Positions 24,420 through 37,010 of a DNA stretch of 64,000 nt are shown piece by piece. Below the pieces are notes generated by a model that was given only the letters and a program-made list of their open reading frames with translations, was not told where the DNA came from and ran no database searches. How positions within the stretch are numbered: position 1 is the stretch's first letter; every line of letters starts with the position of its first letter. Both the position numbers and the translations under genes were made by a program. The stretch comes from Agrypnia vestita (lineage: Eukaryota; Arthropoda; Insecta; Trichoptera; Phryganeidae): positions 86,551 through 150,550 of the forward strand of contig JADDOH010023046.1 of NCBI GenBank assembly GCA_016648135.1, given 5' to 3'.

Positions 24420-24745
24420 TTACTCCCTTTCTTTAAACCCGTAGTCTGCTTGCTTGCTTGTCTGTCGAAAAAACTTTGGATCGATTTTTAACCCTTTTCC
24501 CGTGATCCAATCAAGCTGAAAAATTGCAGACAGACTCGTGGCGAGAATGATCTAACAAATTTGCGTTTAAAATAATTAATAATTATAGTATAATTTTGGA
24601 TTTTTCGAAATTTTTTATTACCCCCTTTCGTAGCGTCGCCCGACTCAAGCCCAACGCATGGGGTCAGCGCCAAACCTGTTTCAACTAGTAAATGATAAAG
24701 AGAGTATAACAAAAACTTGTTTTTAATGGGTTACTTTTTTCCAAA
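24420..24745. mobile_element. repeat family R5, intact reference copy
   Basis: It opens TACTCCCTTTCTTTAA and near its right end has GATAAAGAGAGTATA, suggesting TACTCCCTTTC/GAAAGGGAGTA inverted ends. Inside are CCCGTGATCCAATCAAGCTG and TCGTAGCGTCGCCCGACTC. A second copy at 50515-52350 is split by an insertion and a partial copy is at 38770-38960. It is non-coding and of unknown class. Confidence 0.7.
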
Positions 24746-24814
24746 CATTTTTGTGGAAAATTTGTGCTCGATAGAGTGAGGAATGAATAGATTAACAGTG
24801 AATAAACAAATGAA

Positions 24815-25110
24815 AATTTAATTCTGGCTGTAGCGTAGTAGAAAGGTTAAATAAAAGATCGCTAAGATGGTGATCATGTGGAACTAAGGAAAACATACGA
24901 GGCTAGTGTTGGTAGCAAGAACAGAGAGCGTCCGCAAAAGACCTGGCACAATCAGATAAACAAAATATTGGAGAATGGCCCCGCTAAGATCTTCAACGAG
25001 CGTGCCTAATAAGTATGAATGTGAAGCAAAGGTGGCGTTATAGGATAGAAGTGTGTGGAGTTCTATCCTTTCTGCCTTTCTGCAGAAAAATGGTGTGATG
25101 GTTGGTTACA
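24815..25110 (+). pseudogene. LINE C-terminus and 3' tail
   Basis: The frame NREPQK-type segment near 24920-25006 reads RPQKTWHNQINKILENG to a stop, matching the GRPRKTW...I motif at the C-terminus of many arthropod LINE ORF2 proteins. The 3' tail TTCTATCCTTTCTGCC and GGTGTGATGGTTGGTTA follows. 5'-truncated. Confidence 0.65.
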
Positions 25111-25582
25111 TTTTACACAAAATCTGTAGGTGATTCATCAGCGCATTTTACCTCACAGGAGCCTCTATCAACGATACGTCCTACCCATTACCGCATTTAC
25201 ATAAGGATTAATCCTAAAAGCTCTATTTACATCGCACATACATACATAGATTTGCCATAGTTACCTAGGGTGCCATTTCCCACGCTCCACAGCTTCCACA
25301 AAGGGCTAAGCCCTGGTTACTTTGTCGTGCAATCGGTAAAAGTTTTTAATTTTTCACAATTGATACCTGTCATTCTCATCTCTTGGTCTCGTAACTAAGT
25401 ATGAGGTGAATTCACTAATTTTAACGTTCAAACTTAAGAAACTTAATTTTTCAATACAATATAATTAACACACATTTATATTACAAGCTTACCCACTTTT
25501 AAATGAGAATTTATTCCCTTGTTTAAAAGTGGGGGGCATTGTCATATATACTATCTTCCTTCGTCCGTCCTTTCTACTACGC

Positions 25583-25715
25583 TACACTAACGATTATTAA
25601 AAATATATATCTATATATATATATCTATCTATATATATAATATATATATATTATATATAATATATATATTTATATCTATATATATGTATTGTTAATGTAA
25701 TCGTTAGTGTAAGAC
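25583..25715. repeat. TA-rich microsatellite in short inverted repeats
   Basis: About 90 bp of interrupted TA repeats is bounded by ACACTAACGATTA on the left and TAATCGTTAGTGT on the right, exact reverse complements. The next 130 bp repeats a degenerate AAGTAAGATA unit. Confidence 0.85.
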
Positions 25716-26649
25716 ATTATATTAAATAAGTAAGATAGACAAAGAAATATTACATTAAGTTACAAAAATTAAGACATTCAATTAGGTAAGTAAGATATAA
25801 ACAGTACAAGAATACAAAAAAGTAAGGCATTAGATCTATTAAGTAAATAAGATATACACACATATACAATATATTTATTCATTGGATCTCCCAGAAGTGA
25901 TATAGCATAGGCAGTTACTAAAAAAAGCGTTAGAAAATTTAAATTTTTGTATAGGTACTCATTGTGATTTATTTTTACCTTTTTCGGTAGAATAGGCTTG
26001 ACATAAGGCGTCTCCAAAGTTTTTGGAAACTAAATAAATTTTACAGTTATATATTTTAGTCATGGCGATTCAACAATGTGTTGTATACAGATACACGTCA
26101 GTGTGTGGTTTAGCGATACCTTTGTAAGAAAGGTTCAAAGTTATTTGGCCGCTTACGCTTACTTAATTGATGTTCTTTATCTACAAGTATCAGCCGATAA
26201 GGGAATCGGCAGATATGATTAATATTAATTTATTCCCTTTCCCTAAAATAACTAAAAATGTAACTTATCTATGAAATTTTAGATGAATTATTTTAGAAAA
26301 ATATATATACTAGCAATAGATCCGTCAGTGGCCGACTGTACAGTGTCATGAGTAATAAATTGATCAGTAGAAAACGCTAAGAAAAAACCATCTCTAAGAT
26401 GCTAAGATTATAGTGTCGTATTACCTCTGTTTTATAATGTTTTTTATATTAAAAATCAGTGTGATCATTAACATAATTGATATGCTTTAGTAATTAATAA
26501 TTGATTATTATTTATAATTTTTTTTTTTAAATATTAACTTTGTTAAAATTCATTAAGGAATAAAGAGTTTGAGATAACAAATTTGAGAGAGACAACAAAA
26601 TAAGCATATCTCATTGGCTTCTCGGTAGAGCAAGTGTAATATTCTTAGT

Positions 26650-26850
26650 TGGCGGCGAATTTACAAAATAATACACGCAACAATGGGACTTCTTGTTTTT
26701 TACCAACACCGGAACACGGAAACGCAGCTGCGAGCAGAGTGCCCGGTCGGCCGGCTCGCTGCAAGTACAAACATCACTCGCGCCATGCGCGGATTCCATA
26801 TATACTACAGTTAGTATTCTCGTCTGCCTCCTAGAGACTAGGATTAGATT
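26650..26850 (+). promoter_or_regulatory. possible promoter or CpG-rich island
   Basis: A GC/CpG-rich patch ends with CCATATATACTACAGTTAGTATTC, a TATA-like box followed by a TTAGT initiator-like site. Three short ORFs overlap on both strands without recognisable content. No downstream gene was identified, so this is only a candidate. Confidence 0.2.
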
Positions 26851-26889
26851 CTCTGCCAGAAAGATTTTAATTTATCTATTTAACTAAAT

Positions 26890-29230
26890 TTATGAAAAAA
26901 TTCTATACAGAGATGGTATGATACATGTAATCGAAATATGTATCGTGTATGTTTTTAAAATATAACTTTGTGAGAATGGGAAATTTGTGAAAAGTAGTGA
27001 ATACCAATGGGTACTTAAAATCGCGGTATAACTTACATTTTATAAAAAATAGCATTTTTTAAGATTCTTATCACTCCATTCAGTGACGCTAATAAGATTG
27101 GTTATATAAATAAATTATTGCCTGCCTAAGTAATTACACAAAGGAAATGTATGTTCCTCGTGTATGAGAATAGTTTCTATCATTCAGTCTATTTTGAATT
27201 TTTCGCTATAAAGTGCGTAGAAAATTTAAAAGTTTTCCATAGTTTTCGATAAAGTTCTAAAGATGTTAAACATTCGGCAACGCTGAAATTATAGAAATTT
27301 TCCATTTCAGCATAGTTTTATTTACATTTTAGTTTTCCAAGTAATTAGCTTCTACCCTATAACAGGCCTGAAGAAAGTATTAAAGAATGAGTGTTTTTGG
27401 AGAAGAAAATATGTTGAAAGAATTCTAAAAATGATCCAGATTTAATAAACACATTGAGATTATTATTATTATTATATTTTCAATAAAATAAAAGTATTAA
27501 ATTCTGCAGAAGGTAATTTTAACTGAAACGCTGGTCAGAGTGAATGACGTCACGCCTCAGTAACCATCACCGTGTCTCATGAACATATCACAGACACAAC
27601 ACAATGTTTACTTAGGCTTGACGTCATGTAGACGCCATGACACCTGCGAGCGTTTTTGCGCGAAATTAAAAATGGGTAGAGAAAAATGCAATTATTTGAG
27701 TAAAAACTTAGTTTATTACTGAAATGATGTTATTTTCGGTAATAATAGACGTGTACCTACATTATAGACGGTTATTTCCAAATCTATCATCATGGCTGGT
27801 ATAACAGTAACTAAATATGAATACTTAAAATATTTCTTTAACCGTCATGAATTAGTCTGTGCTGTTATTTGTGTTCAATAAAAAGGTTTGCTAAGTTATT
27901 ATATACTCGGCCACAAACACAATTAGTGAGTTCGCAACTAAAATTACGACTTTTTTTTTTTTTTGAATTTCTGAAGTTTGTGAAAAATCACCTTAGTTTC
28001 GACAGAAAAAAGAGTTTGGTAAACAATGATACAATGAAAGCATACAAAGTTCTAGTTTATTTTATTTTGGTTAAAACATTTTTTCATTTTTTTCTTGGAA
28101 AAATATAGCAGAGTAACCGACCGCCACAGGTGATTTATTTGTGCTTTAAGATTACTGAGTGATATGGCTTTGAGTTAAAAGTTTCGTCGTACGAATAATA
28201 AATACGCGAGGCACACCGAGTAGTTCAGTTTCAAGGAGAACGCCTTAAAGAAAGTTACAAGTTTTGTAAAAGTTAGCTTATAGGTCTTAGCATACCTGAC
28301 GGCCAAATAAAAATTGTAAGAATATTCATGTTTAAAATTTTCATAAGAACACATGGTTGATAAATATTACGTCACTTAATAACGCTTCTTGTGAGTTCAG
28401 TACGTTTTTTGTTGGAAAATTTAATTGGATAGTGGATGAATTTTAATGGAGTGTTAATTCTAAATATAATTTCTATGTATATTTTTAATTGCTATCGTAA
28501 GTAATTTATTAAGTTAAGAAATGAAGCAATCAATATAATATATTCAAAAGACTTTGGAAATATTTTGTGTAAATTTTGTCTGAAATCATTTTTTTAGCAC
28601 AGTTTCTCCCATCTTACACAACGCATTTCATATGAAGTGTTATATTTCTTTAAAAGAGCGTGCATAATTGACCTATAAGTGCTCTTTGAAAAATTAAAAA
28701 GCTCTCCGAAGTTCTCTGAAACATCGAAACATTTGAGATATCAGCGAGGGACCCAATGCGGCTGGTATTGTTTTAATACTTACTATGTTTGATTAAATAT
28801 ACAAAAATAAGTGGTTAACCTCACGTAACTGTAGGAAAACAGACGTATTTATTGACTTGGAGTTGGAGAACAGTGATATTTTTAATTCACCAAGGAGGTC
28901 ATAGAACTTTGAAGGTATTAAATTGATCCTTGAGATAACCAGGTCGTGTATCCCACGGATATAGCAGCGAGTATCTTCTAGTTAGATTTGGAAGAAACAG
29001 GGCTGCAGAAAGCAGCAGCAAGTAGATGCAAGCAGCATAAAAAATGTTGAATCTATGAAGTCGGCTGTAAAATTTGCAATAGTCGGAAAATAGTCGTTAC
29101 CGGATTTGCCCTTCAAACTCACCCATACTCTACCAACACTGTACTAAAACCGTGTGTTAAATAATTAATTTAATTAATTTATTTATTTTACGCCCTTATA
29201 GGCTTTTACAAATATATAGAATATAAATTT
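26890..29230. other. AT-rich non-coding stretch
   Basis: I recognise no gene. 27540-27660 is GC-richer with GACGTCA words in both orientations. Confidence 0.4.
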
Positions 29231-29239
29231 AAAAAAAGA

Positions 29240-29590
29240 CGTAAGACAGATATACAGTTAAAAGGTACAAGTACATATAATAGAATTGTGTAAATTTAGA
29301 TTGCTGTTAAAGATTCAAGTGCATATAATAGATTTGTGTAAATTGCAGTTAAAAAGATTCATGTACATCATATAGATTTGTGTTAAATAAAAAAAGAAGT
29401 GAAGGTAGTGAGAAGAAAATGATTGTAAGTAGTAAGAAGAAGAAGAAATATATTGCAGTTAAAAATATTAAGTACAACTTATAGATTTGTGTAAATTAAA
29501 AAGAGAAGTTTAAGTAGTAAGAAGAAAAAAGTACAACTTATAGATTTGTGTTAATTAAAAAGAGAAGTTTAAGCAGTAAGAAGAAAAAGA
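29240..29590. repeat. degenerate minisatellite
   Basis: The block [TATAGATTTGTGTAAATT...AAGAAGTTTAAGTAGTAAGAAG] recurs about five times with variable spacers. The last two copies, near 29475-29585, are the most alike. Confidence 0.8.
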
Positions 29591-29599
29591 AAAACTTAT

Positions 29600-30300
29600 T
29601 ATTCATTTCCATTTCGTTGAGATGTAAAGAATTGTATCAACTTTGTCCTATACACAGTTATATTATCAGCAAAAATGTCAGCCGCCTCTGCATGTTCATT
29701 CCCTAATGAGTGTGTCTGGGAATTACAGAGTTTGCTAATGTATTAGTTCTGACATTTCCACTATAATATAATAATGCACTGTGTCTTGATGACCTCGATG
29801 GGGCATATGAGTCGATCAAACTAACAATCTGGGAGTAATCAATCATGCTATTTATGACCCCAATAATAATAAATAAATAAAAAAAAAGAAAATATAATTT
29901 CAGCTACGGAACTGCTACTGTTATTGTAAATTGTCACAACTTTCATGGTTATAATTTGTCTCGAAATCATGTCGCTATAACTCACCGACATAGGTGTTTA
30001 TTCACCAGTGTTGGTCCGCTTCGCAATATTTCGGAGATAGTATCGCAATAACTTACCCTCCTTCCTAAGTCATGCCGGATTTTTATAGTGAGACGTAAAT
30101 CTAGTTCCACGCATATGGTTTGAGAATATTTGGAAAGATGTATTAATTCCATCTATGAAAATTTGTGTTGAAAATTTAATGTTTTTTAAAACTATTCCAT
30201 TTGTGACTAGGCAGAAGACTTTATTCTGCTGGCTCCCTTTTTTGACAGAATGATAACATATTCAAATCATCAGTCCGCCCTAAACCTCCGCGGATATAGG
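29600..30300. other. unassigned stretch
   Basis: Moderate complexity, possibly old retroelement sequence (29640-29840). No reading frame or motif could be assigned. Confidence 0.3.
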
Positions 30301-30302
30301 TC

Positions 30303-30415
30303 GTTCTCCTGATGACGTTGAATACGACTTCAACAAAACGTCGAGAATTGTCTCTCGGAAAAACATACGGTTCGTATGAAAATATCCGTAACCATTTACA
30401 GTTAAATATTCGAAA
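30303..30415 (+). repeat. repeat R4 copy with hammerhead-like motif
   Basis: It matches the right arm of the hairpin at 19770-19941. At 30309-30342 it carries CUGAUGA, an extra C, GUUGAA/UUCAAC paired around six bases, then AAAAC and GUC. The core is canonical except G12 changed to A. Confidence 0.75.
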
Positions 30416-30429
30416 TACTTTTTATTATA

Positions 30430-30605
30430 ATTTATAGAAATAAACTTTGTTTTCACCACTTCATATAATAGATATAATTATAATAGAGTATATATACAAT
30501 TGTATCCTGGCGGAGGGACCATGGGCTCTGAAACATGTTGATATTTTCAATAAAAAAGTGGTGAAAACAAAGTTTATTTCTATAAATTATAATTATAATG
30601 TCACC
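30430..30605. mobile_element. Penelope-type tails, inverted pair
   Basis: A minus tail (30440-30475) faces a plus tail (30545-30605, AAAGTGGTGAAAACAAAG). The plus copy has a hammerhead-like motif at 30507-30534 with a weakened core (CUGGCGG). The arrangement mirrors 22840-23065. Confidence 0.7.
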
Positions 30606-30619
30606 ACAAAATAATTTTG

Positions 30620-31150
30620 CTATTGTTGTATATAATTAAATGAAATAACTTTGGTAAAACCAAACGGTTTCGGAATCAACGTTCCTTCGTCAGGGTATAC
30701 TTAATACTAATTAAACTTTACAAAATTATGAACAATCATACCTTAGTGTCATGTGCCCAAATGGGGGTAAATAGTGGGGGGTGCGAAAGAAACAGGTGAT
30801 AGAGTGAAAGGGAACATATTCATGATAGGACTGTAAGTTAGATTTTTTGATTATTTAAAATAGATTTATTATTATTTATGGCTTTCTTAATTTCTAGGGC
30901 TTCTAAATTATTTAGACGTCTATTTTTACTTTCAATGTGAAGAATATTGACTCCTGTATATTTATCAAAACTACGGTTATTCTCAATAACATGATTGGAA
31001 AATTCGGAAAAATTTGAATTATTTAAGCATCTTATATGTTCTTTAATCTTAATATCAAAGTTAAGATTCGTTTTTCCAATACAAAAAGGGGGATATTCAT
31101 TAAATTTTAGTTTATAATTTATGAATATAGTACTTTTTAGTATATTCTAA
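30620..31150 (-). pseudogene. Penelope-like element 3' end: GIY-YIG endonuclease remnant
   Basis: Read on minus from about 31110: PPFCIGKTNLNF, then IKEHIRCLNNSNFSEF, NHVIENN, GVNILHIESKNRRLNNLE and ALEIKKAINNNKSILNNQ. This is the C-terminal GIY-YIG endonuclease of Penelope-like elements and aligns with the ORF at 46329-46652. A hammerhead-like motif follows on the same strand (30693-30667). Confidence 0.8.
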
Positions 31151-31451
31151 AGCTATTTTTACAAAACATGAAGATATTCATAATAAATAAAAAAAATCAT
31201 GAAAAATATCTGCAACCGAACAACAAAAATTATACACATTGTGCAAGGGACTACTATCTACAAGTATTTATTATATAAATATATATAATATTGAAACACT
31301 ACGAGTCATGAAATAAGATAGAATGATGGCCCTATTTAATGCAGCCCTCAAGGTACTTAGAAGACGTTTGTTAAATAATACTTTAAAATTTATCATGAGA
31401 CTTGTTAAAAGATTATCTATTAGCGTAAAAAATAATAAATATGGGTAAATA

Positions 31452-31727
31452 TTAATTTAATTTTGGTCCGGAGTCTTTGATCGAAGGAACTCTGGTGACG
31501 GATCGCTCCCGCGGGAAACAATGGGCCTTTTGGGTCTCCCTAATTGTCCATTGCCGAGCATAATGATAATAAACGAGCGGACGCACAAATCTTCCCTTTT
31601 GTACTGAAGGGTTAAGTCTCGTCCCGTTAGCGGCGCGTTGCTTTGATCCTGTTATACTACCGATGAAAAAGTTAAGGGAGCAATCGTAATGTAGTTTACT
31701 TTTATTATTGTTTTTAAACATACACAA
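31452..31727 (-). other. ORF of 91 codons, unassigned
   Basis: The region 31460-31690 is GC-richer than its flanks. The ORF has no recognisable motif and no supporting splice or promoter signals. It could be retroelement debris. Confidence 0.15.
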
Positions 31728-31829
31728 TTAATTTTTTATCTTTATATTAACAATATTTTATTGCGGAGACTATGCAGGCTGTGTAAAATGTAAAAAAACA
31801 GGCGCACAAATTACCATATCGTTTATACA

Positions 31830-32620
31830 ATTAGAGTAATCATCATCATCATCATTATATACAGTATTCTATCGTTATTCACTGCTGTCTTCCTTCCAAA
31901 GTGTCTACATTTTCTTTCTTTTATCAGAGAGATTACGAAAGTATTTGGCCGCAAGACCCATATATTTTTTCCTTCTGCTTTGCGATAATTTTCAGGATAG
32001 TTGTTTATCATAGCAAAACCTCATATCTCCTTCTCGATCCCGATCCTCTTCAACTCTGTGTAGGAGGCACAGTTCATATCTTGGTACACTTGCTCTAGAT
32101 ATTCACGACGAGGGCGCCCTCTGGCAACCTTTCACTCAACCATTCCCTCCAGAATATTTTGTAGAAGATTTTCATGCCGTAGTATATGTATGTCCCATCC
32201 ATTATGCACGACTTTTCGAAATAGTGTTAATATGTGCGTGGTTTCATCGATCCTGCTGAGAACCTCCACATTCGTAATGTGGTCCCTTCAGGAAACTCCC
32301 AGGGTACGTCTGTAGGTTCATATCTCGAAGGCTTCTAATCGTTTTTTATCTCTATCGCCAATGCATCATGTCTCACAATCGTACAGCAAAATACTCCACA
32401 AATAAGTTTTTATTAATTTTATTAATTAATTATTACAACATAGGTTATGTTGTTGGATTCGAAAATCTTTGATTTTTTGTTAATCGATGTTTTGCTTGGT
32501 GGATGCGACTGTCAACCTCTCCTTTTGTACGGCCATCCCATGTAATTTTACTCCCAAGATAGGCCAACTCTTTTGCATCTTGTGACATTACGTTTGGTAT
32601 TCGTCTCTGCCTACGATTAT
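31830..32620 (-). pseudogene. LINE ORF2 C-terminal remnant
   Basis: On minus, AYLGSKITWDGRTKGEVDSR near 32560-32500 matches the YLGSxI segment downstream of the RT core. ARGRPRREYLEQVYQDMNC at about 32125-32070 matches the usual C-terminal GRPR motif, and the frame then reads YTELKRIGIEKE to a stop. The middle is frameshifted. This is a lineage common in lepidopteran genomes; the clade is uncertain. Confidence 0.75.
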
Positions 32621-32639
32621 CACTTTATCATATATTCAC

Positions 32640-33720
32640 GGTTATCATATATTCATCATGTATTCTCTTTTCACCAATATTATTAATATTGGGAGTTTTC
32701 TACTCCTAAATATCCCACTTCTCTTTGTGCGGTGTAATTTGTGGCCGCGTATGTTCGTTGAACTTGATGATTTCATCAGTGTAGCGGGTTTTTAAATGGC
32801 CTATCGGCTTTTCTATTTCTTTCAAACACCACTGAATTATAGCGTCCATCCAACGATTATGTCCTCCAAATGACGTGCATTGCTCACTTTCATTTTATAT
32901 GTGTAATTCATTTTATCTATTAATTTTTTACAGGTCTATTCCCTTAACCGCACAACTAAAATAAACTTAATAAAATAACTGAACACCTAAAAATAATAAG
33001 TTGAATTCTGTAAAATAACTCAACGTCATGCTAGAAACATCACCATCATCATGTTACTAGCAAAGTCTATTCTTATAAATGAAATAAATTGTTTTAGAAC
33101 ATATAAGGGGTAATGAAGCAAAAGCAGGGATTAGTAATTTAGAATGTACTGAATTCGAGATGGTATAAGAAATGCAGCCTATAAATTTATAGGAAACCTG
33201 ATTTTAGAATGGTTATTTTTATTTTTTTGGATATTGCTGCCCATATTATTGCCTTATTATTATTTGCCTTTTTTATTCGATATTATTGCCCATATATCGT
33301 TCACGATAAAAAAAAAAACAGCACTTTTGTCAAAATCAATCAAAAAATTTTCTCGTGTATTTTGTCTTTAAGGGTGTATGGATACATTGGATACGAAATC
33401 TGACAAAAGCTTCTATCGTTAAAACAATTATTTGTTAATTTTAATCAAACAACTTTGTAATAACCACTTAACTAGTTAAGTAGTTAATACAATGTTTTTT
33501 AATTAAAATTAATAATTATGTCTATCCACAAAGTTAACGCTATAAATATCGAAAATACTATACGAAAATAAAAAAAAATTGTCTCTTATTCCACTAAAGC
33601 TTTCCTCATATTTTATTTATTACAAAGAATTATTATATCCCCTGTATAATCTCAATTAAATGGCTCACGAGCTATGGTTTTATCAGTAGCGATATACGCT
33701 CTGCCCATTTATATACAATT
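32640..33720. other. AT-rich non-coding stretch
   Basis: Nothing recognisable. The 64-codon ORF at 33209-33403 is AT-driven. Confidence 0.4.
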
Positions 33721-33734
33721 TTCAAAAATTTGAT

Positions 33735-33893
33735 AATGTGTGGATGTTCTTACGGTGGAATTGGTGAACGTTGCATTGTGAAAAGTGATCACTTAAGCTA
33801 GCCCATGAAGGTCGTAAGCCCTGAGCCACCCTTTAAATACTTCAATAAATGTTTCCCATATAAATCGGTTCGTCTCTGTAAGATTTCTATAAT
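33735..33893 (+). repeat. interspersed repeat family R2 copy
   Basis: Shared blocks are CTTACGGTGGAATTGGTGAA, AAAGTGATCACTTAAGCTAG, AAGGTCGTAAGCCCTGAGC and GGTTCGTCTCTGTAAGA. Confidence 0.8.
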
Positions 33894-34121
33894 TTATCTT
33901 AATTGAGAAAATAGCACTGTTTTTTAAAGTGCAATTAAATTAAAAAAATAATAAAATAGACAGCACTCGAATGAATATTTGTCTGGGTGAGTCTGGGTAG
34001 TCGCGTTTTGAATTGACTATTATGTAAACAGATGACGTCAGCTGTGTCACTTTATGAAAGGAGTGGAATTTTGAAAATAATTGAGGATTCAACAATATAA
34101 TTTGATAATGAGAAACAAGAC

Positions 34122-34559
34122 ATGTTAAATAATACCAGGAAATTAAATTTAGAGTGGCATCATACGCTGCGGGGAACGCATAAGTTATTCACTACCAGAT
34201 GTCAATCAGCTGTCAGTCGCAAAACATATTTATTTTGGACGCTACTGAACATGTTTTCTTCCATTCCACGATGCAGAGAAATCAAGAAAATAAACGTTCG
34301 CACAATGTTCGCCAATAAAATCCGAGAAAAGTTTATTTACAAACACGACAGTGATGTCATAAAGCCTACGCCGCTCGGTGGTTATATCGTTTACCATAAT
34401 TCAAGCTTCCCTCATATTTCCTTCTACTCCGGATCAGCAACTTGGTTCGGTTCTCAGCGAATGTTTGATTTAGCCTTTATTTGTTTTCCACCGAGTTGCC
34501 CAAACCAATTTATTTCAACATATAAAGACTGGAAACTTGGAAAATGGTGGGGACAATAA
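34122..34559 (+). CDS. hypothetical ORF, 145 aa, unassigned
   Basis: This is the longest open frame in the window outside recognised element genes, in a stretch clearly less AT-rich than its flanks. The translation has balanced composition, for example FANKIREKFIYKHDSD and WFGSQRMFDLAF, with several Trp, Cys and His. I recognise no family. A domesticated fragment, a host exon, or part of an unfamiliar element are all possible. No splice evidence was found. Confidence 0.3.
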   Translation: MLNNTRKLNLEWHHTLRGTHKLFTTRCQSAVSRKTYLFWTLLNMFSSIPRCREIKKINVRTMFANKIREKFIYKHDSDVIKPTPLGGYIVYHNSSFPHISFYSGSATWFGSQRMFDLAFICFPPSCPNQFISTYKDWKLGKWWGQ

Positions 34560-35005
34560 AATGAGATATTGCGATTAACATGATTTCAAATAACAAGTGT
34601 GTCTAAATTGCCTTTTCCTCTTACTGAGTACACATATTTATCTAAAATAATTATTGAAAAATGTACGAGAAAAATGTAAAATTTTCCCATATCGTGTATC
34701 TTCTTCTACGAAGGCTTATGATCATGTTGCAGTATGCTGATTTAATAAAAATAAATGTTTATATCAAATGTACTCCTAAACGCGTGGTGGCAATTATTTA
34801 ATAGTAAATGCTGAAATCGATGTACAATTTGAAATAGACAAATTGAATATATTTTTATTTATTTTGAGCTGTAGATTTTTAGATAACGCCTCAAGTTAAA
34901 ATATTATTATTTTTTCTGTAAAAAAGGTTATATATTGAATAAAGCACATAGATTTTATCTGTGTAATTGTTTATTTTGTCTACAAAAATAACAGTAGTAT
35001 CCTGT

Positions 35006-35063
35006 ATTATCCTAAATCAGTTGATCATTATTTTTCCGCAATGATCAACTGATTTAGGATAAT
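35006..35063. repeat. perfect inverted repeat, 24-bp arms
   Basis: The arm 35006-35029 (contains CTAAATCAGTTGATCATT) and its exact reverse complement 35040-35063 are separated by 10 bases. Confidence 0.97.
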
Positions 35064-35689
35064 AGCTCTTTAGAACCTTGAAAAAGGGTTGATTTTGAAC
35101 TAAAAACAAATACATTTTTCTCTCACAAAAAATATTAAACATTTTGGACATCGTGGGATGAAACCGAGCCGCCTGATCAGAAAGCGAAAATTTAGACTCT
35201 CGGGTTTTTAGTGAAGGTTATTTAAAATTGGTTTTTGTAAGATCCCTTGAATGTTTATTTATGACGGTTGACATTTCAGTTTTTAAATTAGCCCCCAGAA
35301 TTTGACAGCGAGGCAGGCATTTTTTCGCGTATTTTTAATGGACGTGAATTTGTTTACGGAAAGAAATGTCAAAATCTTTCAGGGTTGCTTTCAAATCGCG
35401 AATTGCATATTTGGAAATAATTTAGTTGTTAGAAGCCATCTTAAGTCACAATATTATTTCGTTTGTCTCTTTAGATGGAGAAATTAATTAACAAAATTTT
35501 ATAAAAATATTTTATCACTTGACACACGAGTCATTTTTATTAATTACAAAGCATTTAGGGCATGTGAACATATGATCAAAGAGAGAATCTAGAATATATC
35601 AAGTATAGGCAAGTATTAAAAGCAACACAAACAGAATAATCCACGAAAGGAACTTGACATGATCAAGTAAACAACAAATTGGAAAACAT

Positions 35690-35785
35690 ATCTATTAGAA
35701 GCTTCAAGAATGTATGGCGTTGTATTCTCTCTACCTACCTCTGGAGAAAATGGCGTGTTTGTGAATAAGTAAGGTAGTATGATTA
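35690..35785 (+). repeat. LINE 3'-end tail copy
   Basis: TTGTATTCTCTCTACCTACC and AAAATGGCGTGTTTGTGA match the tail at 25050-25110. The 74-codon minus ORF overlaps it and is not a gene. Confidence 0.45.
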
Positions 35786-35799
35786 CCTTTAATGAAATG

Positions 35800-36960
35800 G
35801 TTCTCGAATTTAGAAAAATTAGTAGGTACTTGCTGTACATACTCTATTTTATTCTTCAGTTATTAAAGTTTTAAATTTTAAAGACATAATTTAATGTAGG
35901 TACACCATTTTAATAATATTTTTAATTATTGCATTTTAATTATAAATAAAATGGTTAAATTACAGAATAGATTATTATTAACTGTGTGGTCAACTTTTCA
36001 TATTAATTGCAATAGTAAATAATAAAACATTGGAGTCTATAAATTAATATTTCTCTAATATAAAAATGTAAATATAACTTTTCAATATTTTCTAGACCCC
36101 CGTCTCGCTATTTACCGGTAAAATTGCCATAATTTACATAAATTAACGAAATGACCGAAATTTATTTCCCTTACCTGAATTATTAATACTTTCGATTTGA
36201 ATTCTAAATGAGTGGCCTAATGTATCAATAGAATTCCGAGGTGAAACAACCTTCAAAGTCTGACTGATACTTTACGTATTCAATATTGTGAAATTAACAC
36301 AATGAGGGTTGGTATTGGCCCGCGTCGCCTTGACACGATGAAACGTAAAGTTGAGGGTGTGTTAAGGCAATTAAGGGCGGAGGTCGGCAATGCTCAGGCC
36401 ACGGCCAGATCTAGAAACATGGAAACATTCACTTGTTTGAATAAAAATCCTTCTAAGATTTGAATATAAAAATGCTTCATTTCTTTCAAGTGAAACAACT
36501 AACTATTGTGGCAGTATTTTCATAGGTAAATTTAAGTTGAATCAGTTTTACAATATTTTTTGAGTTGGTAATTTCGTTATTTTTGTTAACAATATAATAT
36601 CGTAATGTCGAGATAGGCAATATATAGAAACGCTAATGTGTTTTTGAGATTGATGTGTTTGAAGTTTGAATGTGCGTGTGTGGTGAACGAATAATCAAAA
36701 GTAATAAGTTGATTGTCCCCAAGACATAACCTCGTGCTCTAAGCACGCGAAATTGGTTGAGTAATGATATGCAAGAATAGGTATATGAGTGTGTACCTAA
36801 ATGTAAGCAGGAAGGCGGGTATAATCTTGTTTTTAATTTTATTATTTATTTATTAAATACAAATTATTACATATTTACATATTTGATACATAAATTTAGG
36901 TACTTAAATTTTTTTTTATCATTGTACCTCTCCAAAAAGAGACAACTCTTGTGTCTGGAG
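35800..36960. other. AT-rich non-coding stretch
   Basis: No gene recognised. 36300-36420 is GC-richer but has no ORF or motif. Confidence 0.4.
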
Positions 36961-37010
36961 AAGGAGTTTCACTTATATATATATATATATATATACATAT
37001 TAGTACATGA

